A stretch of 64,000 nt of DNA from Areca catechu. Lineage: Eukaryota > Streptophyta > Magnoliopsida > Arecales > Arecaceae. Below the pieces are notes generated by a model, which did no database searches, was not told the DNA's origin, and saw nothing but the letters and a program-made list of their open reading frames with translations. Below are positions 12,001 to 23,700 of this stretch, one piece after another. The stretch covers positions 12,741,827 to 12,805,826 of the forward strand of contig CM038051.1 in assembly GCA_021397845.1 (NCBI GenBank), given 5' to 3'. Positions within the stretch are counted from its first letter, which is position 1. Every line of letters begins with the position of its first letter. Both the position numbers and the translations under genes were made by a program.

Positions 12001-14194
12001 AATTTCTCATTAACATAATAACATGGGTCAAATTGGCATTGTTTTTAGAGAAACACACTAAAAGTCTTTGTTGTTTAAGGATTGTCTTAAAAGGAGATGT
12101 AAGTTTCTTTGAGCACTATCAAGCAAAATTCTGTTTATTGGCAGAATAAGATGGAATATGCATTACAACTCATTTTAACCCATATATTCCTACTACTCTT
12201 ATTGAATATTCCATTCTAAAGCCACTCTTCTCCAAGATGGTAGAGGCATCTTAAGAGAACCGCATTATAACTTTTTTTCTTTTTTTTCAAAATAATCTCC
12301 AATTTTTTACTTCAACCCCCGATCATAAAAATAATTTTGTCAAAAAAATGATTAGATACAACTTAAGATATTTATTTCAGGCTAATATATTATACAATTA
12401 AATAGGCACTAATTCCGTTTTTATCTTTGTGATTAATACATAAAGTTTGCATAACCGCACTCCATAAAAATTGGCAATGTACATTTGTATATGATGGCCA
12501 TTTTAATGCAAAATAATTGGCTATCCACATATCTACCCTTATTAACCAATTAGTATATATTTATACATATATAACACGGATGCACCTTGAAAATCTTAAA
12601 AGGTGTTTAAAAGATGGGGGCCATCTCTTGTTTTATGCTATATTTATCTATTTATTGTCCAAGATACCCACTTATCATGAAGAGATTAAAGTGAGGAAAT
12701 CACTTTCAACAATAATACTCTATATATCATATAACATGGCTTCTTTTTTTTAGGGGTGAGGTAGATGGACTTATAACTTAACTATAACAAGTGTAAATAC
12801 TTCTAGTAGAATCAAAAATAAGTTTGTCTTCAAGTTCCATAAGATAATTACCAATAGAAGTCCAAAAGCAAGCATCAATATTATAAGAAATGTATAATTC
12901 TACGTCATTAACCAACCCATTGTGCTCTTTGTAAATATGTGATGCCTAAAAGTAAGACATCTACCAAGTCATTGGCCGGGTATCAAGAAGCAAAGGGTGG
13001 ACATATGAATAGGTTGGGACAAATTATTGATCCAACCAATTATCATCTGAGAATCACCCTCGATCTGTATTTGTCTTGCATGAGAATGAACAATTGCATA
13101 TGCTGGCCCTTCCCAAACATCTACGAGCTTGGCCATTGGGACATTTGTATGAAAGAGCCTCCTTTCACAATCTTGATAGGATTGTGATATTTAAAAGAAA
13201 TGTAGGAAGACAAAATAAAGTTTTCATTTGTGGTATAAAAGATGCCAAAATCTTCTTAGCATCACAGCATTAAAAAAAATACTTAAATACTTTTCAGAAG
13301 TGGGTAACATGCAAGACATGATTTTTTATGATAGATTTCAATGTATTGAATATGTGTGTAGATCCACTGCGTACACCATTTATTGCAGGATAGATTTGCT
13401 ATGCATACTATCCATGCCCATGTATGGCTATCTATCATGCGATAAATGGTGCATGCGATACATTGCACCGTATGATGTATTGCAGGTATCTCAAAGGATT
13501 CGCGACCATTGAATATAAGCTCTAATGTCTAGTTTTTTCGTATCCATTTATAGATAAAATGTTATTAATAGAACTATTAAATATGTGGTATCTTTTACTA
13601 TATATCCTATAGCCTAGGAGTGAACAACTATAGTGGATAAGAATGAATAGTACATGCTCTATCGGCAAGCATCATTGCCCCAAATTTGGAAAGATGTAGG
13701 GTTCGTATGGTCCACCCAAGTCTCTCAAAATCATTCACTTATAAATATGATATTTCATTCCTCATCATTAGTAAATTATCATGGCTTTACATTATTGTTC
13801 GAATTGTCCATGTTAATATAAATATGCATGTAAGCGAAAAAGATATTAGAGGTCTATGAATATTTAGTGGCCACTATCACTTCCTTACTCGGCTTTGGAG
13901 AGAGAGTGAATATATAATATTATGAGCAGCAATCAACTTGATCCTTCACCACCATATACTTCATAATATGACTTAATGCACCATAGCTCAATGGAACCAT
14001 GCTTGTGACAAGTATACTAAAATCAAGATTGGTTTGTTTTGGAGCAAATTAATAATTTGTATAGCCACCACGACACTCTTATTCATCTCGGGATCCTTAA
14101 CAGCAAGTCTACCCCTATTAATTAATAAGGATAAGCACATTTCAATACGCTTAATGCATCTTTTATTCGAGTTAGATTTATTTTAAATAAATTT
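9097..14194. other. Long intergenic stretch with no recognisable gene
   Basis: About 5.1 kb of AT-rich sequence. Open frames are short, with no family motifs or splice structure. The only structure I can support is the foldback near 13327-13490. Old, decayed transposon sequence is the likeliest content, but I cannot assign it. Confidence 0.6.
13327..13490. repeat. Foldback (inverted repeat) element
   Basis: The arm at 13375-13395 (starting ACCATTTATTGCAGGATAGAT with two mismatches) pairs with 13430-13450. Weaker pairing extends outward on both sides. Translating either strand gives related peptides (LSCDKWC on plus, LSCNKWC on minus), which confirms the inverted symmetry. It could be a foldback MITE remnant or a hairpin-forming transcript. 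Confidence 0.6.
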
Positions 14195-14199
14195 CCTAG
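14195..14199. repeat. Target site duplication (left) of solo LTR
   Basis: CCTAG directly left of the LTR end; its partner CCTAG is at 15756-15760. Confidence 0.88.
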
Positions 14200-15755
14200 T
14201 GTTGCCGCCCGACCGCCGTGGCCTGTAGCTGGAGACGACCTCGAACCCTACCCTCGTTGCTTGGGAACCTGCTCGCATGCCCAGACCTGCAAAATAGAGG
14301 AGACCCAGGCCGGGGATCCCGGTGGGGGCACTCCGATGCTCAAGTCAGTGGTGATCTAGGGGAACAGATCCTCCTGGTCGAGTCCCGTAGATAGACTCCA
14401 CTCTAGGAAGAGAAAATTATGTACTTGAAGAGTATGAATGGATTGAAAGTAGAGCGGGGGAAGTGGCAGTGGAGGAGTGTTTAAGCTGGATGGCTGCATC
14501 CGTCGAGACCCTTCCGGTGAGTCTCTGGTAGCATAGAGCACTTAACCTCTCAGTTGCTCTCCTGTATGCCACCCCTTTCGCCCGTTTGTTACTTACCTCC
14601 TTCTTAGAACCATGGAGAACTCTTTTAAGCCAGGATGGCTGCACGTTGCATACCTTGGGATCCTCCCCTTGCTTGCAAGTATGTGCGGTGATGCTCCATG
14701 CCGTGCACGAGGTGCCTTTTCCCATTCGTGATAGGGAACTATATCGTGCGCTCTGACCCTCCCTCTGGTCGCTCCACTTTGGAAAACCTAGCAGAGCCTC
14801 GATCGGGGGGCAGTCACCCTCTGGATTTGAATCTCATGGGTTGACTTCCTCTTTTGGGTGGCACAGACAGTCGGTCGGGAGTGCGGTGCCTCGATCGAGG
14901 ATCCCTTTCCCTTCGGTGTAAGTGGTAGCTGGGATAATTATTGCGGCCTGGTGGGTGCCCCACCGTGGTCCTTGGGTAGCTTACTGCCATTCAAGGAAGG
15001 GGCGACGTCCCTCAACTACCGGTCCCCTCGTCTGAAGTGGAGCCGATCTAGGGAGGAGAAACTCGACTTCGGCCAGGATGCCTCGATCTCGAGGGAGCCA
15101 CCTGGCGAAGGAGTCCGAAGAGAGCTGGAGCTCGACTTCGGCTAGGGCATCTCGACCTCGAGGGAGCCACATAGCGAAGGAGTCCAGGGAGAGCCAGATC
15201 TCGACTTCGGCCAGGGCATCTCGACCTCGAGGGAGCCACATGGCGAAGGAGTCCCAAGAGAGCCGGAGCTCGACTTCGGCCAGGGCATCTCAACCTCGAG
15301 GGAGCCACCTGGCGAAGAAGTCTGGGGAGAGCGGAGCTGGACTTCGGTCAGGGTATCTCGACTTCGAGGGAGCCACCTGGCGAAGGAGTTCGGGGAGAGC
15401 CGGAGCTCGACTTTGACCAGGACGTCTCAACCTCGAGGGAGCCACCTGGCGAAGGAGTCTGAAGAGAGACGGAGCTCGACTTCGGCCAAGGTGTCTCGAC
15501 CTCGAGGGAGCCATTTGGTGAAGGAGTCCGAGGAGAGCCGAAGCTCGACTTCGGCTAGAGCGTCTCAACCTCGAGGGAGCCACCTGGCAAAGGAGTTCGG
15601 GGAGAGTCGGAGCTCGACTTCGGCCAGGACATCTCGACCTTGAGGGAGCCACCTAGCGAAGGAGTCCGAAAAGGGATGTCTATCATGGCAGCTTCCTCCG
15701 ACGTGGCATCTGATTGGGTTGACATGGACTCCGAGTCAGCCATCCCGCCATATCA
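14200..15755 (-). mobile_element. Solo LTR of a Ty3/Gypsy retrotransposon
   Basis: Read on the minus strand it starts TGATATGGCGGG and ends GGCGGCAACA, the same ends as the LTR at 42044-44101 (TGATATGGCAAC to GGCAACA). It also has the same sub-terminal phrases (GGAGTGCCCCCA, GGGATCCCCGGCC, TTTTGCAGGTC, CTACAGGCCA). It is flanked by a perfect 5 bp target duplication, CCTAG at 14195-14199 and 15756-15760, with no internal region. This is the signature of LTR-LTR recombination. Length is 1556 bp. It contains a 69 bp tandem array. Confidence 0.92.
15062..15672. repeat. 69 bp minisatellite, nine units, inside the solo LTR
   Basis: Units begin (CTCGACTTCGGCC or variants) at 15062, 15131, 15200, 15269, 15337, 15406, 15475, 15544 and 15613. 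All steps are 69 bp except one of 68. Because 69 is a multiple of three, long open frames run through it on both strands; these are not genes. On the minus strand several units contain CTCCTTCGCCAGGTGGC, also present in the Gypsy LTR array at 42.2-43.3 kb. Confidence 0.95.
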
Positions 15756-15760
15756 CCTAG
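15756..15760. repeat. Target site duplication (right) of solo LTR
   Basis: CCTAG directly right of the LTR start; its partner is at 14195-14199. Confidence 0.88.
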
Positions 15761-16860
15761 CAATCTTGTAGAATTGTTTAATAACTGACTCAATGACCTA
15801 GAAGCATGATAGCTAGGAGTATGTAATGTAAAAATTCCTTTTCAAACCAATTAGTTCAATTTGAAACTTTTTCAATGGAAATTTAAGGAAAAAAAAGGCT
15901 CTCCACATTTTGGACTCTTAAATAGCTAAAAGAATGATGATCAAATTGAAGACTAAGGCTTTGAGCAATTATTATAAGTTAGAATGCATCTAGCTAGGTA
16001 AGTAATTAGTACCTTATTCTTATTGACCCATTTGATATTGAGGTAATGGAAAATATCAAAAACGATCTATGCAAAGTTACAAACATCAAAAGAAACCCTA
16101 ACAAAAATTGGTATATCATTAGCATATAAAATGAAAAATTCTATTATCATATATATTTTTCTTTTATTTTCTTGATCAGATTTTGCCAAAGAGACATTAC
16201 TGCCATCTTTCTAGGTCCACACCTTGCAAATCATGATGGGCCATTTTACAAGTAACATGTTATTTGAAAGTTAAGAGTATATTATGAATAACTATATGAG
16301 AAGATTCCCATCTCTTACATAGATTTGCTTAAAGAATAAATCCAAAGGTCAGAAAGCTAAGTTCCTTCTCGTATAGGATAAGACTTGGTTAAATCATTTC
16401 TTATTTTGAGAATATTTCTAATATAAAAGGAGGCTAAATTGGGCCAATCTAATATACCCTCTTTATCATCCTCTCATTTTCTCTCTCTTCCTCGTTTATA
16501 CACCATCCCATTGCCTCTCCATGATTGAGCTAAAGAGAAAGAAAATATGGTCCCTCATTGCTCTTTTCTTTTTTTAAAATCAAATGATATTGTCAAGCTG
16601 TGCTTGGTATCGGCCGTTTTGCTTGTTATATGCCAGGACAATTGAAATGTATTTGTTCATGATTCATTCATTGATCAATGTCCTATATGTATGATTGATC
16701 AATGTCTTGTATGAATCACTAGCGATTTTTTTTTTTTTTTGTTAAAACAGCATTTTACCGTACCACCAACCAGTTTTGATGGGATATAAATGGTAATCTA
16801 CCTCATGATTCTATCCACACTTGATTTATTTGTGTTATACCCAATCAGCTTTTTTCTGGA
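15761..16860. other. AT-rich intergenic DNA, no gene seen
   Basis: No coding region, splice structure or repeat boundary could be supported. There is a poly-T run near 16727-16740 and short direct repeats (GATTGATCAATGTC) near 16670-16705. Confidence 0.6.
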
Positions 16861-16879
16861 CTGGACCGGAACCGGTGGC

Positions 16880-17215
16880 CCTTCGATCGGCTCTCTCCAT
16901 CGGAGGTCCGAACGATCCCCTGTAGCAGAAGGTCCAACTGACCCACTGAAGTCGAGGTCCGGATGATCCACTTCTGTAAAGGTTCGGCTGACCCACTCCT
17001 GCTGAGATCCAGTTGATCTACTCCTGCTGAGGTCTGGCTAACCCACTCCTGCTGAAGTCCGATTGGCTCTCTCTAGCCAAAATCCGATCGGCTCTCTATG
17101 GTCGAAGTCCGACCGGCTCTCTCTAGCCAAAATCCGACCGGCCTTCTATGGTCGAAGTCCGACCGGTTCCCTCTCTAGTCAAAGTTCGACCGACTCACTC
17201 CAACTTCAAAAGTAA
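16880..17215. repeat. Degenerate GGTCCGAC-type tandem repeats upstream of NDUFS7
   Basis: Successive variants of GACCCACTCCTGCTGAGGTC (to about 17060) pass into repeats of GGCTCTCTCTAGCCAAAATCCGACC and TATGGTCGAAGTCCGACCGG. The pattern is like the minisatellites in the LTRs elsewhere in the window, so it may be an LTR fragment. I could not find its ends. Confidence 0.6.
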
Positions 17216-17736
17216 CTCAAAGGCTCCAGAAACCTCTTCCAGCTGATACTAGAATTCTGTTACAACGAACATCATAACGTGATCACGTCCTGATGCCACC
17301 TAACCACTATCCTGATTATTCTAGAAGCAAATTAGATATTTTCAACCATCCGAGCCCGGTCCGAAAAAAGTTACAGCAACAGTTTGGAATCCGGGATATT
17401 TAAAATCTAACTGGTTCGACTTAAACCCGGCCCTAATGTGATTAGGTCAAGTCTCGTTTTTAACTTAATCAAATTTCAGAATAAAAGGTCTAATTAATGA
17501 GGTCCCAACATGCCTCAGCCTGAAGGCCATCCTGAGATGCCATCCCGAGATGAACCAACGCGGTCAAAAAAAGTGGTTTGATTGTCGAGTCTCTGTTCCA
17601 TGATCCCAACGAGCTTCGACCTCCATCGAACCTCCACGCGTCTTCCGTCCTACCCCCGGTTCTCTCCCAACCTCGCTCTCTCCTCTCCCCTATTTTACTA
17701 ATCCCGAGCGCTCCTCCCACCACACTCCGCGACCAC

Positions 17737-17749
17737 GCCCTAACCCTAG
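17737..17749 (+). promoter_or_regulatory. Telo-box-like motif directly before the NDUFS7 start codon
   Basis: CGCCCTAACCCTAG immediately precedes ATG at 17750. AACCCTA-type motifs are common in 5' leaders of plant mitochondrial-protein and translation genes. Upstream 17560-17735 is pyrimidine-rich, consistent with a 5' leader. No clear TATA box is seen. Confidence 0.45.
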
Positions 17750-20700
17750 ATGGCTCTCCTCCCGCGAACCGCCCGCCTTGCTCTCCTCTCCTCCCAGCGG
17801 GCGGCCGCCGCCATCCCGGCGGTGGTGCCCTACTCTTCATCCGCCTCTTCGTCGCCGTCCCCGGCTCCGTATGGCCGCCCGCTGCCGCCGTCCGAGTCGT
17901 CGCCGACCGGGCTGTCGAAGGCGGCGGAGTACGTCATATCGAAGGTGGACGATCTGATGAACTGGGCCCGGCGCGGGTCGATCTGGCCGATGACTTTCGG
18001 GCTCGCGTGCTGCGCCGTGGAGATGATGCACACCGGCGCCGCTCGCTACGATTTCGATCGGTTCGGCGTTATCTTCCGGCCCAGCCCTCGCCAGTCCGAT
18101 TGTATGATCGTTGCCGGTACCCTTACCAACAAGATGGCCCCTGCCCTTCGCAAGTAAAGCCCTAACCTTTTTAGTTTTTTCAAAAAATAATGCATTTAGA
18201 TATCCTTTTATCTGTTTTTCTTATTGTCATGGATTCGTTATCATATAGTCTTCTTGTTTTGGAAATTTATCAAGGAATAGGTTCTTTTGCTATCATGGTT
18301 ATCAAAATTTGCGTTTTGAAAAATTATTTAGGGGTCCTCATGAGAGGTAGGGAATGGACACAGGATCTTAGTAGTGGAAGGCTGCTTTTTTGTTTCGTGG
18401 ATTTCGACACCTATTTCAATCAGTTAGCTTGAGCATTATTAGGTTGGAATTATACAGGCTATCAAATAACTGCTTAGCCATTTCCTTTGCTATGATTTTA
18501 TTTAGCTTTGTATAATTTGTTATATAATGAAATTAAAGAGATTAATAGTTCGGTTGAAAATCTTTGGTATCTTCTGATGAAACCGGGTGGAGCAGCCACC
18601 TTTTTGCTCCACAAGAGAGAGGGGGCACGTTCTGCATAGATCTTCAAACGTTGTAAAACTACCTTTGTCATTAAGAATGGGTTGTATGATAGCACAATGC
18701 ATGGAATGGCATACTACCCAAAGTAGAACGATGTGTTGGCCTAAGATCCAAACAAACATCCAAAAAAGAATACAGAAAAGAAGCATTGGAAGAAGAAAAA
18801 GATAGGAGAGAGAGAGATAACTTTTATTAGAAAAATTGAACCATACAAAAGATTTCCTCATGTCTAACCAAGGAAATGCTTCTAACCTCTCACTCAAATT
18901 CTTTCACACATTAGAGACACTAAAGATCCCTTTAAATAAAGTTTATATGGGTACAAATTAGATTTCTACCTAAATAAACAAAATTCACTAAGGTACAAAT
19001 TGTAGGCCAAATAAAATAATTCTAGAATTATAGATCTATTTGGAAAAGGATACATAGACCATAATTAAGTAAAGTTCTAAAGATATTAAAACTTTTGATC
19101 AACTAAAATTAGGATCCTAATTAGATAGGACATGGCAATAAATCTCAACATTTTTTCTTATTGCAAAGTCCATGCTAACAATACTGAATTTGTCGATACT
19201 CTGAATAATCATAGTAGCCATCGCCATCATCACTGCAATGATAGCAATGTATAGTGACTTGTCGAACCAACAATTGAATACTTGAACTCCTTTATTAGCT
19301 CGAATAATGATTCTTTCACTTGCCTGTCCTTTTTGATGCACATGCTGAAATTGATGATGTGCTGTGGCATTTTCTTTCGACACTATACCGTCACGATGTC
19401 AAGATTTCTTTAAGAATCCAGTTTATCCCAATGGACATCAAGTACCGGTTGTAATAGTTATGAACATCAGCTAATACATGTACACAAGTAAAATTAAAAA
19501 CAAAATTTTGGTCATATCGACATGTCTCTACATGTGAAGGTTTCTGCATATGGAATCAAATATTTATGCATGGAATCTTTTATCAGCTCAAACTATGAAG
19601 CAGCTTCCAAATTAATTGATGTACCAAGAACTTTATTGACTGCCAAAGCATAATAAGAATCATCTTCACTAAGCATATCTTCTTGCTGCTTGATCTCTGA
19701 AGCTGTATCAAAATTAGTTAGCTCTTCATCGCCACAACTGACTAAATCTTCACAAAAATATCCAATTTTGGATAGTTTCAATGTAAGACTTTTCTGCATG
19801 ATTTGATTCCTCAATAAAAATCTTCATAGCTGGATTAACTGTAGCATTCTTTAACTCTTCCTGAGCAATTTCAAAATCAACTGATTCTTCAATCATGGTC
19901 TTTTCTGAACTTAATATAATATCCACTTGATCAAGCTCCTCCTGCTCTATATTTTTTTCTGGACTTGTTTGATCTTCAAGCTGATCAACTTTGCTATGTT
20001 TTGAGTCTTCAAAGGTTAATTCAACCTCAAATTGATCAAGCTCTTCCTGTCTCAAACCTTCATCTTTGAACCAATTTTGTTTTTCTTTTAGATCTTTATG
20101 AAAATCTAGAACCAGAAATCACTTTTTAGATATTTTCTGTTTGTGATATCTCACATTACATGAATATAAGTGGACATCCACAAAAATATCCCATGCCTTT
20201 TTGGACTCCTTTATATCCTGAATATGGAGATAATTTTCCTCATCAACAGAATTTTAAATAATCCACATTACCTTTCTAGATTTCAGATTTCACCTTCTTC
20301 TCACAATTTTATTATTGAAAATATTTGATGGCATCATCATCGACTCATCAATATGTTTCATAAATCATGTCCTTTTTAATAAGCCCTAACAAGATCCTTC
20401 CAATATAAATAACGGGTGTTGTTCAACTTACAAAGAGATATGGTAGTAGTAAAAGCATCAATATTAAGATTGGTGAGGTCATGCATCTTATTAAGACCCC
20501 GATAGACAATATAGGAGCATTGGCCATATGATTCACCTTTTAAATCATCAAATAAGAGTCCACATGCTTGCACAATTGCATAACAAATTACTGGAAGCTC
20601 TTCAACTATGCTGAGCTATGAATACAGGAATTACCAATAATCAAGTCACCGCTATAAACACCATGCATTGAATAAATTTGATTGAAGCCACAAACTAACT

Positions 20701-23700
20701 ACTTTCCAAGCCTATGGATCAATGCCACATAGAGCCACAAATACATGGCCCACCAATCTCAACCTTATAGCTCTGATACCATGTAGAGTTATAAGCATAC
20801 GCAGGCTATCAATCTCAAGATTTTGGCTTTGATACCACATGAAATGGCACGCTACTTGAAGTAGAATGATGTGCCGGCCTAAGATCCAAACAAATACCAA
20901 AAAAGAACAAGGAAAATTGACGTTGGAAGAAAAAAATAGGAGAGATATAACCTTTATTAGAAAAATTGAACTATACAAAGATTCCCTCATGCCTCATTAA
21001 GGAGATACCTCTAACCTCTCTCTCACAAGATATACTTCCGTACACAAAAGAGACATCAAAGGTCCCTTTAAATAGAGTTCATATGGGTGGGAATTAGACC
21101 TCTACCTAAATTACAAAAATAAAACCCACCAAGACACAAACCCTAGATCAAATAAAATAATTCTAGAATTAGAGATCTATTTGGAATAGGACACATAGGA
21201 CATAATTATGTAAAATCTTAAAGACATCAAAACTAATGACCAACTAAAATTAGGGTCCTAATTAGAGTAGGACTTGGTAATGAATCTGAACACAATGTAG
21301 ACAATTAGATGAACGCCACACTTCTTTTTGGTTCATCAGGGCATTGAGGGGTTGTTTGGTAGATTGGTTTGACTTGTTGGATGATTTAATGGAAACTGTA
21401 AACTATCTGTCGGAGGAGTTTAGGAGTTGGTCTTAATTGTAAGTTCACTATTGCTATCTATGGTGGTAAAGATTGTGAATACACAAAAGCATGGACAACC
21501 TGCAAATTAATTTGAAGAAGAGTAATTCATAGAGATCCTATTTGGAGAGTTTAAAGTTTGAGGAATTGAGGGAGCAGGGGGCTCTCGAGCTTGAAAAGGT
21601 ATTTCCATATTTCAGAGGATATTAGAGATGTCTAGTTTGGCATGGAAGGAGAGAAACTTATGGGTCCTAATTGTGTTGCTCCTATATTATGTCAAACATT
21701 TTTGGACCCTAATAAAATTGCTTATTTAGATTCGACGATGTTTCTCCATGCAGTTAATTTGTTGATAAAGTGTTGAGTTAGGGCTGAATACGGATCAGAT
21801 ATTGGTATATCCATATCCATATCGATATTTTTTGGTGGATAGGAATACAGATACAGATAATGGTTAGCAATACCGGTATCCATGTTTGTTCTAAACATAC
21901 ACAAATACAATTAGATATTGACCATATTCATTTTTGTTTTAAATAGATGCAGATGCAAGTTGGATATTAGTTATATCCTTTTTTCTATTCAAATACGGAT
22001 ATAAGTGGATGTTTTTCCTATATAAATGGAATTTGTAGTGGGTTTCAATAATAAAAACTAATATGAATGACATGGTCATAAAACATGGGTATGGAATCTC
22101 ATATCAAAACCGTACACAACACATAGATAATTAGGTTAGGGTCTAAATTATAGTTATTGTACTCATTTGGAAACCAACATGTCGAAAGGTCTGGATCATT
22201 GGTCCAATTGGATTTGTAAAAATATACTAAAATTAGTTTTTTAAAATAAAATATCTGATATAAAAAAATAATCAAGTATTAGCTATTTATAGAGAACTTG
22301 TAAACAAGATTGTATTGATGTGAGGATATGTTATATGTATTGAGACTTTAAATATTTTAAACAGCCAAGTTTTGGAAATATCACAAAGGGAAAATGGAAA
22401 TGTTTCATTTTTTTACTGAAAATGATTGATATTTTCAAAAGTGCACATATGGATTCACATCTGCTCGTGAATCCGGATCCAGATCCATCGTATTCAAATA
22501 TTCCTATCTGGATTCGATCTGAATTGGATACAAAAATGGATATGGTCAGACAATATCTAACCCATTTTCCATCCTAGGTTGAGTTCACCCCTTTCTAGAT
22601 GAGGGTGCAGAAAATATTATTGATCATGGATAAGTTAGTTGCTGCATGACACCTCCTCCATTATTTTAAGGAAAAAAAGTCTAATAATGGATCAGAATGG
22701 TTTATGGAAAATTGGTGGATAATAATTGAATTGCTTTTTATCAGAGAATGCATTTTTCATGATTTAAGGGGACCTTGAAGATCAACATTCATCAGTACTT
22801 GAGAATATTTTGTGTAGATTAAATATTCAGGGAAGGTGTATGATAATGTTGGTTGGGGTTGCCTACTTTGTACTAGAAGATATGGTCTTTGCTAATATCT
22901 GGTGGTAATTGATTTTTAGACTTTTTTTATGTTCTAGTTTCAATTGGAGGTTCTCCTTAATGGTAGTTTAGGTATGGAAAAGGGTCACATTAATTTTTTC
23001 ACTTTGTATCTAGGCAATCAACATATTTCATTAGAAATTTAGAAGCAAATTCAAGGAATGTGTTGAATCGCTTTTCTTTTTGGTGGGGACTTGTAACTGT
23101 TATTTCTTTTGTTTTTTTTGATGAATTCATTATCCATTGGTGGATCAAGAGAACCTTGCACTCTTCTTCACATTTGAGTGGGTGATGTGTCTCTTGGTTA
23201 GTTATGGTTAGATTGTCATTTGGGAAGTAACCTTAGGCTTCTCTAAATTTTTTTTTACCTCCCAGGTGAGGATGCTGCTGAGGTTCATGAAAGAAAGCCA
23301 AGGGGAATTTGTATATGTAATCCCCCTCCCCCTCACCACACCAAAAAAAAAAATATATTATTATTAAAAAAAGTGGGGAGTTGAACTTTGATCTTCTAAG
23401 CTGAGTTGAACTTGCACCTAGGTTTCATTCATATCTTTATTTACTGTCAGGAAATAAATTGTGGAACTCATTAATCGAGTCTGAGCATTTTGATGAGTGA
23501 AACAGCCCCCAAATACCCTGTATACTTAGTAATATATCATCTACTTGTTATCTTTCTAAGGAAAGATCAATATTGTTCCAGTATAAGACTATTGCCATGT
23601 TGTGGTTTTGAGCATTAGTATTGAACTATTGGTATTGGATGGTTTGCTCAACACTCACAGGCAGCATTGGCCATAAAGTGGTTGTGGACTTGTCATTTTC

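Larger units (their letters stand above)
18702..21294 (-). mobile_element. Small non-autonomous Ty1/Copia-like LTR element inside the NDUFS7 intron
   Basis: LTRs at 20840-21294 (5', minus strand; 455 bp) and 18702-19150 (3'; 449 bp) are direct repeats. They share features such as GGCCTAAGATCCAAACAAA, ATAATTCTAGAATTA and GATCTATTTGGAA. The first starts TGTGTTCAG and ends ATTTCA on the minus strand. Just inside the 5' LTR lies TGGTATCAAAGCC, a match to the initiator-tRNA-Met primer site of plant Copia elements. A second, better copy (TGGTATCAGAGC) lies about 60 bp further in. Flanks ATGCA (18697-18701) and ATGTA (21295-21299) form a target duplication with one change. The 1.7 kb interior has only gag-like remnants and no polymerase. 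Confidence 0.85.

Noticed and set aside
15048..15652. Several open frames of 60-120 residues on both strands
   Set aside because: They come from the 69 bp tandem repeat, whose unit length is a multiple of three; the peptides are periodic with no domain.
17578..18165. 195-residue open frame overlapping NDUFS7 exon 1
   Set aside because: It is an out-of-frame shadow in GC-rich sequence; the NDUFS7 frame has full family support and splices to exon 2.
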